Assembly (NCBI RefSeq): GCF_000025625.1
Contig: NC_013922.1
Span: forward strand, 992,001 to 1,056,000
Direction of reading: 5' to 3'
Source: Natrialba magadii ATCC 43099
Lineage (GTDB): Archaea > Halobacteriota > Halobacteria > Halobacteriales > Natrialbaceae
Length of the DNA: 64,000 nucleotides
The translations under genes were made by a program, and so were the position numbers. The notes beneath the pieces were generated by a model that worked only from the letters and a program-made list of their open reading frames with translations, did no database searches and was not told the origin of the DNA. Shown here piece by piece: positions 32,686 through 39,452 of this stretch. Position 1 is the stretch's first letter; every line of letters starts with the position of its first letter.

Positions 32686-33642
32686 TCATTGAATTGGCGT
32701 CCGTTCACCGTGTTCGTTATGTCTCGTCCCCCTGCTCGCGTCAGCAGCGGGAACGGCCGAAACACGTTGAAACACGGCCTCCGGGTCGCGATTCCACTGC
32801 CAGTGCCAGCGCGTCTGGAGCACACACCGAAGCTTTCGTGCCGTCGACAGCGACGGCTCCGACGTGAGCACGTCGTAGCCTTGCGCACGAATCAGCGCGT
32901 GGTGCTCCGCGTAGAGCACTGCTGCAACGAGCACCGGGAACTGGCAATCGTCCGGCAGGTAGCGAATCCCAGCCACTCCCGCCCGGTACCGGGCCTCCGT
33001 CCGCTGTAACTCCTCTGCCATCGCCGCCGCGAACGAGTCGTCGAACTCGAGTGCCTCGATCTGAGCGTCGGACACACCGTGTTTACGGAGGGTTTCTTCC
33101 GGGAGGTAGATCCGGTCGCGGTCGAGAATATCCTCGCGCACGTCGCGCAAAAAGTTGGTCAACTGGAAGGCTTCGCCGAGTTTGATGGCATGCGGACGGG
33201 CCGTTTCCGGGAACTCGGGTTCCATAATCGCGGTCATCATGACGCCGACGGCGGCCGCGGAGCCGCGCATATAGTCGTCGAGTTCGGCGGCAGTTTCGTA
33301 GCGGCTCTTCGTAATGTCGGTCGCCATCGCGTCGATGAAGACGTTGATCTCTTCGTCCGGAATCTCGTAGCGCTCGCAGAGCGTCCGGAACGCCTCGAGG
33401 ACCGGGTCCTCGGGCTCGGTCTCGCCGAGTGCCTGTGCGCGGAGGGACTCGAGTTCGGCCCGCTGGGTTTCGGGGGGCACGCCGTCAGCGTCGTCGACGA
33501 TTTCGTCGGCGATGCGGAAGAAGGCGTACAAGACGTGCGTCGCGTGGCGGACGCGCTGGGGCAGGAATTTGGTTGCGAGGTAAAATGTCTTTCCGGTCCG
33601 TCTCTGAATCTGCTTGCTGGCGTCGATGTGTTCCTGTTGCAT
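32686..33642 (-). CDS. crtB: Phytoene synthase CrtB
   Basis: This 318-residue enzyme condenses two geranylgeranyl diphosphates to phytoene, the first committed step of carotenoid synthesis. The aspartate-rich motifs are DEIVDD and DVREDILDRDRIYLP, with the family segments YAFFRIADEI and KLGEAFQLTNFLRD. The C-terminal ~30 residues are variable. The gene faces the crtD-lyeJ-cruF operon tail to tail, so the region encodes both the entry step and the C50 branch. Its promoter region is AT-rich and contains a palindrome (33749-33763). Confidence 0.93.
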   Translation of the reverse strand: MQQEHIDASKQIQRRTGKTFYLATKFLPQRVRHATHVLYAFFRIADEIVDDADGVPPETQRAELESLRAQALGETEPEDPVLEAFRTLCERYEIPDEEINVFIDAMATDITKSRYETAAELDDYMRGSAAAVGVMMTAIMEPEFPETARPHAIKLGEAFQLTNFLRDVREDILDRDRIYLPEETLRKHGVSDAQIEALEFDDSFAAAMAEELQRTEARYRAGVAGIRYLPDDCQFPVLVAAVLYAEHHALIRAQGYDVLTSEPSLSTARKLRCVLQTRWHWQWNRDPEAVFQRVSAVPAADASRGTRHNEHGERTPIQ

Positions 33643-33839
33643 CCTCCCTCCGTATCACAATCACTGGTATCGGTGCCGGCCCGCTGACCGCTGCCGAGTG
33701 ATGGATACGGGATACCACACAACGATATAAAATACCTTGCCCTGACTACAATTTGATAAATTGATCGGGGCGAATGGGCGTTCTGGGCGTGCTGTCCCAC
33801 CTGACTCTCCCAGTGACGCTGTTTCGGACGCGATGGTGC
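33643..33839 (-). promoter_or_regulatory. crtB upstream region
   Basis: This roughly 200-bp region is AT-rich between 33715 and 33765. A TTTTATATC box (minus strand, about 33724-33732) would give a 5' leader of about 60 nt, and a GGAGG stretch (33645-33652, minus strand) lies just before the ATG. A perfect palindrome CAATTT-GAT-AAATTG is at 33749-33763, upstream of the box, where an activator or repressor could bind. Confidence 0.5.
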
Positions 33840-35099
33840 TCACGTCGAGTCGGACTCGAGTAACTCGTCGGTGAGCATTGGGAGGAACGCGCCGATGTCG
33901 GTGACGAGGCCGATTGCCTGTGCGCTGCCGCGGTCGAGCAGTTGGGTGACGGTTGCAGGGTTGATGTCGACGCAGACGGTCTTGGTTGTCGACGGCAGGC
34001 AGTTGCCGACGGCGACGGAGTGCAAGAGCGTCGAGAGCATGAGCACGAGGTCGGCGTCTTGGGCCTGCTTGCGGATCGCATCCTGTGCCTCGATCGCGTC
34101 GGTGATGGTGTCCGGCAGCGGGCCGTCGTCGCGGATCGAGCCAGCAAGTACGTAGGGGACATCGTTTCGGACGCACTCGTACATCACGCCCTCGTCGACG
34201 ACGCCGGCGTCGACGGCCTCGGGGATGCCGCCGTGGCGGACGATCTCGCTGATCGTGTAGATGTGGTGTTTGTGGCCCTTCCGCGGATGTTCGAGGCTCT
34301 CGGTGTCGACGCCGAGGGAGGTACCGTAGAGGTCTCGTTCCAGGTCGTGGACGGCGAAGCCGTTGCCCGCGCTGATCGCATCGACGTACCCCTCCTGAAC
34401 GAGTTCAGCAAGGGCGTTGCGTCCTCCCGAGTGGACGATCGCGGGGCCACAGACAGCGAGGACGGTGCCGTCGTTCTCGCGTACGTCGCGCATCTCGTCG
34501 GCGATTTCCTCGATTAGCGATTTGGACGGCCGTTCGCTGGAGACGCCGCCCTGCATGAATCCGAAGGAGCCGCCGCCGTTGCGCGGGCGCTCGGGTGGTT
34601 CGACGCGGATACCACTCTCGCCGGTGACGACGAGGTCGCCTTCCTCGACGGCGTTTAGGACTTTGGTGTAGACACGTGGCTTCGTGTCGCCTTCCTCAGT
34701 ACCAGACTCCTGTTTCTCGACGACGAGCGCACAATCCATCTCGATATCCTCGACTGCCACCCAGTCGCCGTTGACGCGGACGTAGGTGGGGTGGTTCGTC
34801 GTCGAGTAGAAGTCGACCGGGACGACCTGGTCGTCCGGTGCGGGTTCGATGGTCGCATCCCGCGGGTCGGTGACAGTCGCACCCTGCTGGTTGAGTTCGT
34901 GGAGGATCGCGCGGAGGTCCTCTGGCGTTTCCGCGGTGACAGTCATCCGGCAGTACGTCTCGTCGTGTTTGTGGCGTCCAACCTCGAACTCCTCGACTTC
35001 GAACTCGCCGCCCATCTCCATGACGGCCCCGAAACAGTGACCCATCGACCCGGAGTCGATGATGTGGCCCTCGAGTTCGACGGTCTGGGAAACAGTCAT
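33840..35099 (-). CDS. Archaeal ornithine cyclodeaminase-like protein (LOR/SDH domain)
   Basis: This 419-residue protein belongs to the TIGR00300 family, with an N-terminal LOR/SDH-type domain (VELEGHIIDSGSMG, about 5-110). A C-terminal Rossmann-like domain (TVLAVCGPAIVHSGGRNAL, YVDAISAGNGFAVHDLERD, TVCVDINPATVTQLLDRG) follows. Characterised archaeal members convert ornithine to proline with release of ammonia. The start at 35099 (MTVSQTVELEGHI) fits the family. The gene is divergent from a small zinc-finger gene. Confidence 0.8.
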   Translation of the reverse strand: MTVSQTVELEGHIIDSGSMGHCFGAVMEMGGEFEVEEFEVGRHKHDETYCRMTVTAETPEDLRAILHELNQQGATVTDPRDATIEPAPDDQVVPVDFYSTTNHPTYVRVNGDWVAVEDIEMDCALVVEKQESGTEEGDTKPRVYTKVLNAVEEGDLVVTGESGIRVEPPERPRNGGGSFGFMQGGVSSERPSKSLIEEIADEMRDVRENDGTVLAVCGPAIVHSGGRNALAELVQEGYVDAISAGNGFAVHDLERDLYGTSLGVDTESLEHPRKGHKHHIYTISEIVRHGGIPEAVDAGVVDEGVMYECVRNDVPYVLAGSIRDDGPLPDTITDAIEAQDAIRKQAQDADLVLMLSTLLHSVAVGNCLPSTTKTVCVDINPATVTQLLDRGSAQAIGLVTDIGAFLPMLTDELLESDST

Positions 35100-35220
35100 T
35101 AGGACGTGTTGGCGGTCGACCACCGTGAAGGTGTGTGTCTTCGACCAGCATTGCGCACCGGGTTGGTGTACAGCGCTGTTGCCTTTCCTCTGTATCAGTG
35201 TGCGAGAGAGTGCCAACCTA

Positions 35221-35239
35221 TATGGCAGCTTTTGCCATA
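35221..35239. promoter_or_regulatory. Inverted repeat overlapping the zinc-finger gene promoter
   Basis: TATGGCA-N5-TGCCATA, a perfect 7-bp inverted repeat, lies 10 bp before the ATG at 35249. It overlaps the CTATATGG box at 35217-35224 and the predicted transcription start. This is the position of a repressor operator. Confidence 0.6.
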
Positions 35240-35248
35240 CTGTCACAC

Positions 35249-35410
35249 ATGGCAAGCACACCAACATCCCACGGCCAGTCGCGATGCCGGCGGTGTGGCT
35301 TCGAAGCCCCTGGCGGGGACGAACAGTGGCACCGAATCGATGTCCCAAAACTCGGCCGAATGACGCAGTGTCCGGACTGTGAGAGCACGGACGTCATCAC
35401 GAGCAGGTAG
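35249..35410 (+). CDS. Small zinc-finger protein
   Basis: This 53-residue protein has two CxxC knuckles, CRRCGFEAPGG and CPDCESTDV, typical of the small zinc-finger proteins of haloarchaea. The start at 35249 (MASTPTSHGQ) is 28 bp from a CTATATGG box and directly follows an inverted repeat, which suggests tight regulation. The role is unknown; it might be DNA, RNA or protein binding. Confidence 0.7.
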   Translation: MASTPTSHGQSRCRRCGFEAPGGDEQWHRIDVPKLGRMTQCPDCESTDVITSR

Positions 35411-35477
35411 CCGGGGACGTACGTTGAGGCGCACAAGAGTCGATTCAGAACTGTCCCACTCGCGAGCATTGAACCGG

Positions 35478-35509
35478 CGTACCGACGTACCGACGTACCG
35501 ACGTACCGA
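35478..35509 (+). repeat. Four tandem copies of CGTACCGA
   Basis: A perfect 8-bp repeat ends 48 bp before the msrB start, in its upstream region. Copy-number change would alter promoter spacing. Confidence 0.9.
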
Positions 35510-35556
35510 TGTCGTGTTACAACAGACTCTTGGCCGTCTCAGTTCTTGGTATTCCC

Positions 35557-36000
35557 ATGGGAAACGACGACCACGAGCGCGCAACAGCGTCGGAACAGCA
35601 GTCGCCGGTCGACAAAACCGACGCAGAGTGGCGCGCGGAACTCGACGAGGAGGAGTACCGAATCCTTCGGGAAGCGGGCACCGAGGCTCCCTTCAGCGGC
35701 GAGTACGTCGACCACAAGGCTGACGGTAGTTACGAGTGTGCCGGCTGTGGGGCCGAACTGTTCGACGGCGACACGAAGTACGACTCCGGTTGTGGCTGGC
35801 CAAGCTTCTACGACGTCGACGACGACCGGATCGAGACACGACTCGACACCAGCCACGGGATGCAACGAACGGAAGTGCTCTGTGCTAACTGCGGCGGCCA
35901 CCTCGGCCACGTCTTCGAGGATGGGCCAGAGCCGACCGGCAAGCGCTACTGTATCAACTCCGTCGCGCTGGATTTCGAGGACGAGGAGACCGAGGACTAG
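35557..36000 (+). CDS. msrB: Peptide-methionine (R)-S-oxide reductase MsrB
   Basis: This 147-residue enzyme reduces methionine-R-sulfoxide in proteins. The two zinc CxxC motifs are [11 protein letters not shown] and [13 protein letters not shown]. The conserved [11 protein letters not shown] and the catalytic cysteine in [11 protein letters not shown] are present. The start [11 protein letters not shown] at 35557 follows a tandem repeat; an upstream ATG at 35509 is open but lies in the repeat-rich region. The length is normal for MsrB. Confidence 0.93.
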   Translation: MGNDDHERATASEQQSPVDKTDAEWRAELDEEEYRILREAGTEAPFSGEYVDHKADGSYECAGCGAELFDGDTKYDSGCGWPSFYDVDDDRIETRLDTSHGMQRTEVLCANCGGHLGHVFEDGPEPTGKRYCINSVALDFEDEETED

Positions 36001-36012
36001 GGACTGTCGGTC

Positions 36013-36072
36013 GAGATGCGAGATGCGAGACGTGAGACGTGAGACGCGAGACGTGGGACGTGAGACGCGAGA
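36013..36072 (+). repeat. 7-bp tandem repeat GAGACGY, about 8.5 copies
   Basis: Degenerate heptamers (GAGATGC, GAGACGT, GAGACGC, GGGACGT) follow each other directly after the msrB stop codon. They are in non-coding DNA; the unit of seven would not keep a reading frame. Confidence 0.85.
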
Positions 36073-36132
36073 ACTGAAGACTGAGCCGTTTCACTCTGTC
36101 CTGGCGACGCGAACGCAAACGCAGGCACCACC

Positions 36133-36139
36133 CTTTTCG
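36133..36139 (+). promoter_or_regulatory. TATA box of the frameshifted ywbE-like gene
   Basis: CTTTTCG is centred 27 bp before the ATG at 36163, so the promoter of this broken gene appears intact. Confidence 0.5.
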
Positions 36140-36162
36140 AGCGACCTGCCCCATCATCGCCC

Positions 36163-36368
36163 ATGTCTAGTGACCGACCAACCGCGGAGGAACTCCGTCA
36201 GGGATCACCGTCGAAATCGTCCAGGGCGACCAAGATGTCGAATCGACGGATCAGGAACCGATCGTCGGCGAGGTCGGGACGGTCTACGAGGACGATCCGT
36301 CTGGCCCGAAGGTCGAACTGAAAAGCGGCGTCGTCGGCCACGTCCAGTCAGTCGTTCACGACGAGTGA
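36163..36368 (+). pseudogene. YwbE-family gene (DUF2196) with a -1 frameshift
   Basis: From the ATG at 36163 the frame reads MSSDRPTAEELRQG and then goes wrong. Dropping into the next frame at about 36204 restores ITVEIVQGDQDVES, IVGEVGTVYEDD and GPKVELKSGVVGHVQSVV to a TGA at 36368. Together these make a complete ~68-residue YwbE/DUF2196 protein. One base is missing at about 36202-36203 (after CAGGG). The rest of the gene and its promoter look healthy, so this is either a very recent mutation, a sequencing error or a recoding site. The function of the family is not known to me. Confidence 0.75.
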
Positions 36369-36420
36369 GTTCCGTCTTCAGCTACGGACGGTCAGTCCGC
36401 ATCTCAGCGCCAGTCCGCGT

Positions 36421-36632
36421 CTCAGCATCAACACCAGCGCCAGCGCCTGAACCAACATCAGCACCAGCGCCAGCATCAGCACCAGCGCCAACACCAACAT
36501 CAGCACCAGCGCTAACACCAACATCAGCACCAGCACCAGCGCCAACACCAACATCAGCACCAGCGCCAGCACCAGCGCCAGCGCCTGAACCAGCATCAGC
36601 ACCAGCGCCAACACCAACATCAGCACCAGCAC
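36421..36632 (+). repeat. Hexamer-based array (CAGCAC/CAGCGC/CAACAC/CAACAT)
   Basis: About 210 bp are made of variants of CARCRY with a longer unit (AACACCAACATCAGCACC) recurring four or more times. Both strands are open in several frames, but the translations are pure low complexity. It lies between the ywbE-like pseudogene and the YihY gene. I treat it as non-coding. Confidence 0.85.
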
Positions 36633-36687
36633 CCACTGTCGCCACCAACAACCACTTCCGACCCACCGTTGTCTCCTTCTGACAGTC

Positions 36688-37593
36688 ATGTCCTCCGGCA
36701 GCGACTCGAGTGCACCCGCATCCGAATCGACACCCAGCCCCGGAGCCACCTCGCTCCCAGCACTCGCTCGCTCCGTCGCTGCCGTCGCGCGCAAACGCCA
36801 GATCAGCGTCACCGCCGCAGGGCTCGCCTACCACGCGTTCAACACACTCGTTCCGCTGGTCATCCTCCTGCTCGTCGGCATGTCGCTCGTCGACGCACTC
36901 GAGCCGCTACTCGAGACGATCGAGGAGGCGGCCGGACTCGAGGGGATGCTCACGTCTGATGCAAGCGAGGTGACTGGCGGTGCAGGTATCGATCTCGCTC
37001 GGGCTGGCGTGCTCGCTCTGGCGATCTTGCTGTGGAGTGGCGCGCGGCTCTTCCAGGCCGTCAACAGTGCGTTTACGGATATCTATGGCTCTCGGAAGGA
37101 CCAGTCCTACGTCGGGAGTGCGGTGACGGTGACGATTGTGACGGCGTTCAACACTGCGTTGCTGACTGTGACGGTCGCCCTCGGGGTTGCACTGATCAGT
37201 ATCGTCGGCGTCAGCGCTTCCGTGTTCCTCGGCGGCGTGGCGGCAGCGGCCGTCAGCAGCGTCGTCCTCCTTGTGCTTCTCACTGCGCTCTTCTTCCCGA
37301 TGTACTACCTCTTTCCGCAGGCGGACGTTTCGGCCCGCGAGGTCCTGCCGGGGACGGCGTTCGCGGCGCTCTCGTGGACGGTGCTGGCGCTTGGCTTCCG
37401 GCTTTACGTCGCAACGTCCGAGAGTGTCGCGTTGTTCGGCATCGCCGGGGCGATCCTGTTAATTCTCACGTGGGTTTACTTCGGCGGCTTCTGCTTGTTG
37501 CTCGGGGCGATCCTCAACGCCGTCCGCGCAGGTCGAGTCGACCCCGACGAGGAGTGGAAGCCGGCACAGGGTGCAATGGCGTCGGATGCGTAG
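36688..37593 (+). CDS. YihY/BrkB family membrane protein
   Basis: This is a 301-residue polytopic membrane protein. Family features are ARKRQISVTAAGLAYHAFNT, LVPLVILLLVG, WSGARLFQAVNSAFTDIYG and AGAILLILTWVYFGGFCLLLGA. Six hydrophobic helices are apparent. The N-terminal ~22 residues are a Ser/Ala/Pro tail. The family, once annotated as ribonuclease BN, has no firmly established transport or enzymatic role. Confidence 0.88.
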   Translation: MSSGSDSSAPASESTPSPGATSLPALARSVAAVARKRQISVTAAGLAYHAFNTLVPLVILLLVGMSLVDALEPLLETIEEAAGLEGMLTSDASEVTGGAGIDLARAGVLALAILLWSGARLFQAVNSAFTDIYGSRKDQSYVGSAVTVTIVTAFNTALLTVTVALGVALISIVGVSASVFLGGVAAAAVSSVVLLVLLTALFFPMYYLFPQADVSAREVLPGTAFAALSWTVLALGFRLYVATSESVALFGIAGAILLILTWVYFGGFCLLLGAILNAVRAGRVDPDEEWKPAQGAMASDA

Positions 37594-37866
37594 CGCGTCC
37601 GACTCTCATGCGACCGTCTGCCGGAGACGAACCGCTTGCTGCGGTTCTCACTTTCTGCCGTTCTCCGCCTTTGAACTGTTCGCGTACGAGCCAGTGAGAC
37701 GGATCCTGTGAGGGTGTGAGTAGGATGCTGTAGGGGGGAATCGTTATATGCCTCACCGCCTGAGTAAAGCCACAATCTGTTGACCTGCGACCAACGGGAT
37801 GTGACCCGCGACTCTCCCCTGTTCACGGGTCTTCCGTGGTCTCCACCGTGAGATTCGCTCTCAACC

Positions 37867-38652
37867 ATGAAAATCCTCTCCTGTAACGCTGGCTATCTGC
37901 TCGGCTACGAAAACGTCCTTGGCGGCTACGTCCCACCGCCGATCGGTGCCACCCTCGGCGACACCATCACTGAGCGACAGGCGTTCAGACGACTCGTCTC
38001 GCTCATCGAGCGCGAACGCCCCGACGTCGTCTCGCTGCTCGAGGTCGACCGTGGCTCTCACCGTACGATCACGGACGGACAGTTCCAGACGCTTCGCGAC
38101 TCGCTCCAGCGACGTGGCCTCGCCTACGACGGTGACGTTGCGAACAAGTACGGCGATAGCGGCCTCGTCCAGTCGCTACCGTTCTTCGGCCAACTCGGCA
38201 ACGCTGTGCTCTCGCGTGCCAACCGGAACCGCACGATCGTTCCGCACTACCTCTCGGCCGGTCGCAAACGACTCGTCCTCGAAGTGGAACTCGCCGCCGA
38301 CGTCGTCCTGTTCATGGTCCACCTCTCGCTGGGCACTCGCAGCAGAGGACGTCAGCTCGCCGAACTCGCAACGCTGATCCGCGACCGCGCTGGCGGCCGG
38401 GAGGTCGTCGTCACCGGCGACTTCAACACCTTCGCCGCGACCGACGAACTGCACGAGTTCACAGATCAGGCTGCACTCGAGTTACAGGTACCAGGCGAGA
38501 CGGTGCCGGCGCGTCCGTTCGACGACTGGCTCGTCGGCTCGAGAAGTCTCGATCTGTTCTGTTGTTCACCGTCACTCGACGTGGGGCGGTGTGACGTTCT
38601 CGACGTGCAGCTGTCGGATCATCGGCCGATTGTGCTGGAACTGGATCGCTGA
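37867..38652 (+). CDS. Endonuclease/exonuclease/phosphatase family protein
   Basis: This 261-residue protein has the metal-dependent nuclease/phosphatase fold. MKILSCNAGYLLG supplies the N-terminal Asn, VVSLLEVDRGS the metal-binding Glu, VVTGDFNTF the Asp/Asn pair and VQLSDHRPIVLEL the C-terminal catalytic His. Substrates of the fold range from DNA to phospholipids and inositol phosphates. The next gene is a phospholipase D-like protein on the same strand, 64 bp downstream and with its own TATA box. Functional linkage is possible but not shown. Confidence 0.85.
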   Translation: MKILSCNAGYLLGYENVLGGYVPPPIGATLGDTITERQAFRRLVSLIERERPDVVSLLEVDRGSHRTITDGQFQTLRDSLQRRGLAYDGDVANKYGDSGLVQSLPFFGQLGNAVLSRANRNRTIVPHYLSAGRKRLVLEVELAADVVLFMVHLSLGTRSRGRQLAELATLIRDRAGGREVVVTGDFNTFAATDELHEFTDQAALELQVPGETVPARPFDDWLVGSRSLDLFCCSPSLDVGRCDVLDVQLSDHRPIVLELDR

Positions 38653-38687
38653 GTGCGCTGGCAGTGACTGCGTTCGATACCTGTATT

Positions 38688-38695
38688 CAATATAC
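38688..38695 (+). promoter_or_regulatory. TATA box of the phospholipase D-like gene
   Basis: CAATATAC is centred 26 bp before the ATG at 38717 and supports that start over longer frames. Confidence 0.55.
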
Positions 38696-38716
38696 CTGAC
38701 CATCGTTGCGGTACGC

Positions 38717-39367
38717 ATGATCGACGCCGAACCTGCTGTCCGGCTGTTGAATACGACTGACAGCACACGCCGGTTCGAGGACGCGCTGATCGATCTATTC
38801 GACGACAACGGCACGGTCTACCTCATCAGCGGCTACTTCACTTACCAGGGCTACAGTCGAATTCGAGACGCCATCGTCTCGTTTCTCGAGCGCTCGCGGG
38901 AGAACGAACTGATCGTCATCGTCGGCCCCGCCTCGGACCAGTTCTCCGCGCGAATCGCCAGGGACCTCTGGGCGCACGACGACCACGAACAGGTGTCGCT
39001 GTACAAGCACACACGCGGCCTTCATGTGAAGCTCTACCTCCGCGATGGGCCGGACCCGGTCTGTATCATCGGCTCCGCGAATATCACACAGGTCGCCTTC
39101 GAGTACAACGTCGAGTTGAGTGTCGAACTCGTCCGGGACAGCATCGACCACCCGGATCTACAACCGTTCTTCGAGTGGGTCACCGAGCTAATGGCAGCCG
39201 CCACACCGTTGCGACGGCGCGACATCTTCGGACCGGTTCAGGTCGGCTGCGCTGTCATCAACTGGTCGAACAAGGCGAGACTGCTTCCGATCCGAAACGT
39301 CGTGCTCAGAGCCGTGCCGGTACTCGTCTTGCTCGTTATCCTGGCTGGGCTGTTCCGGTTCGTCTGA
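38717..39367 (+). CDS. Phospholipase D-like protein with C-terminal membrane anchor
   Basis: This 216-residue protein contains a single HKD motif: HVKLYLRD (His-x-Lys-x4-Asp, about 111-118) followed by IIGSANIT. The upstream strand YLISGYFTYQGYSRI is typical of the PLD-nuclease subgroup. Active enzymes need two HKD motifs, so it should work as a dimer, like Nuc-type nucleases. The last ~22 residues form a hydrophobic helix (VLVLLVILAGLF) that would tether it to the membrane. The preceding gene also has a nuclease/phosphatase fold. Confidence 0.78.
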   Translation: MIDAEPAVRLLNTTDSTRRFEDALIDLFDDNGTVYLISGYFTYQGYSRIRDAIVSFLERSRENELIVIVGPASDQFSARIARDLWAHDDHEQVSLYKHTRGLHVKLYLRDGPDPVCIIGSANITQVAFEYNVELSVELVRDSIDHPDLQPFFEWVTELMAAATPLRRRDIFGPVQVGCAVINWSNKARLLPIRNVVLRAVPVLVLLVILAGLFRFV

Positions 39368-39452
39368 GCTGTCCCTACTTCCGTTTCGGGTTCTCGTTCG
39401 TCGAGACTGTGAACCGATGCTTTCACTCACCCCTGTCACATATTCCCACTGA

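Noticed and set aside
33741-33763. Similarity of the crtB upstream region to the Bat activator sequence of the Halobacterium bop promoter
   Set aside because: Only a few bases agree with the remembered consensus, so I do not claim a Bat site, only the palindrome.
36382-36834. Long minus-strand reading frame over the hexamer array, giving Gly/Ala/Asp or Leu/Val repeats
   Set aside because: The translation is pure low complexity produced by the repeat, overlaps the YihY start region, and has no promoter or family support.
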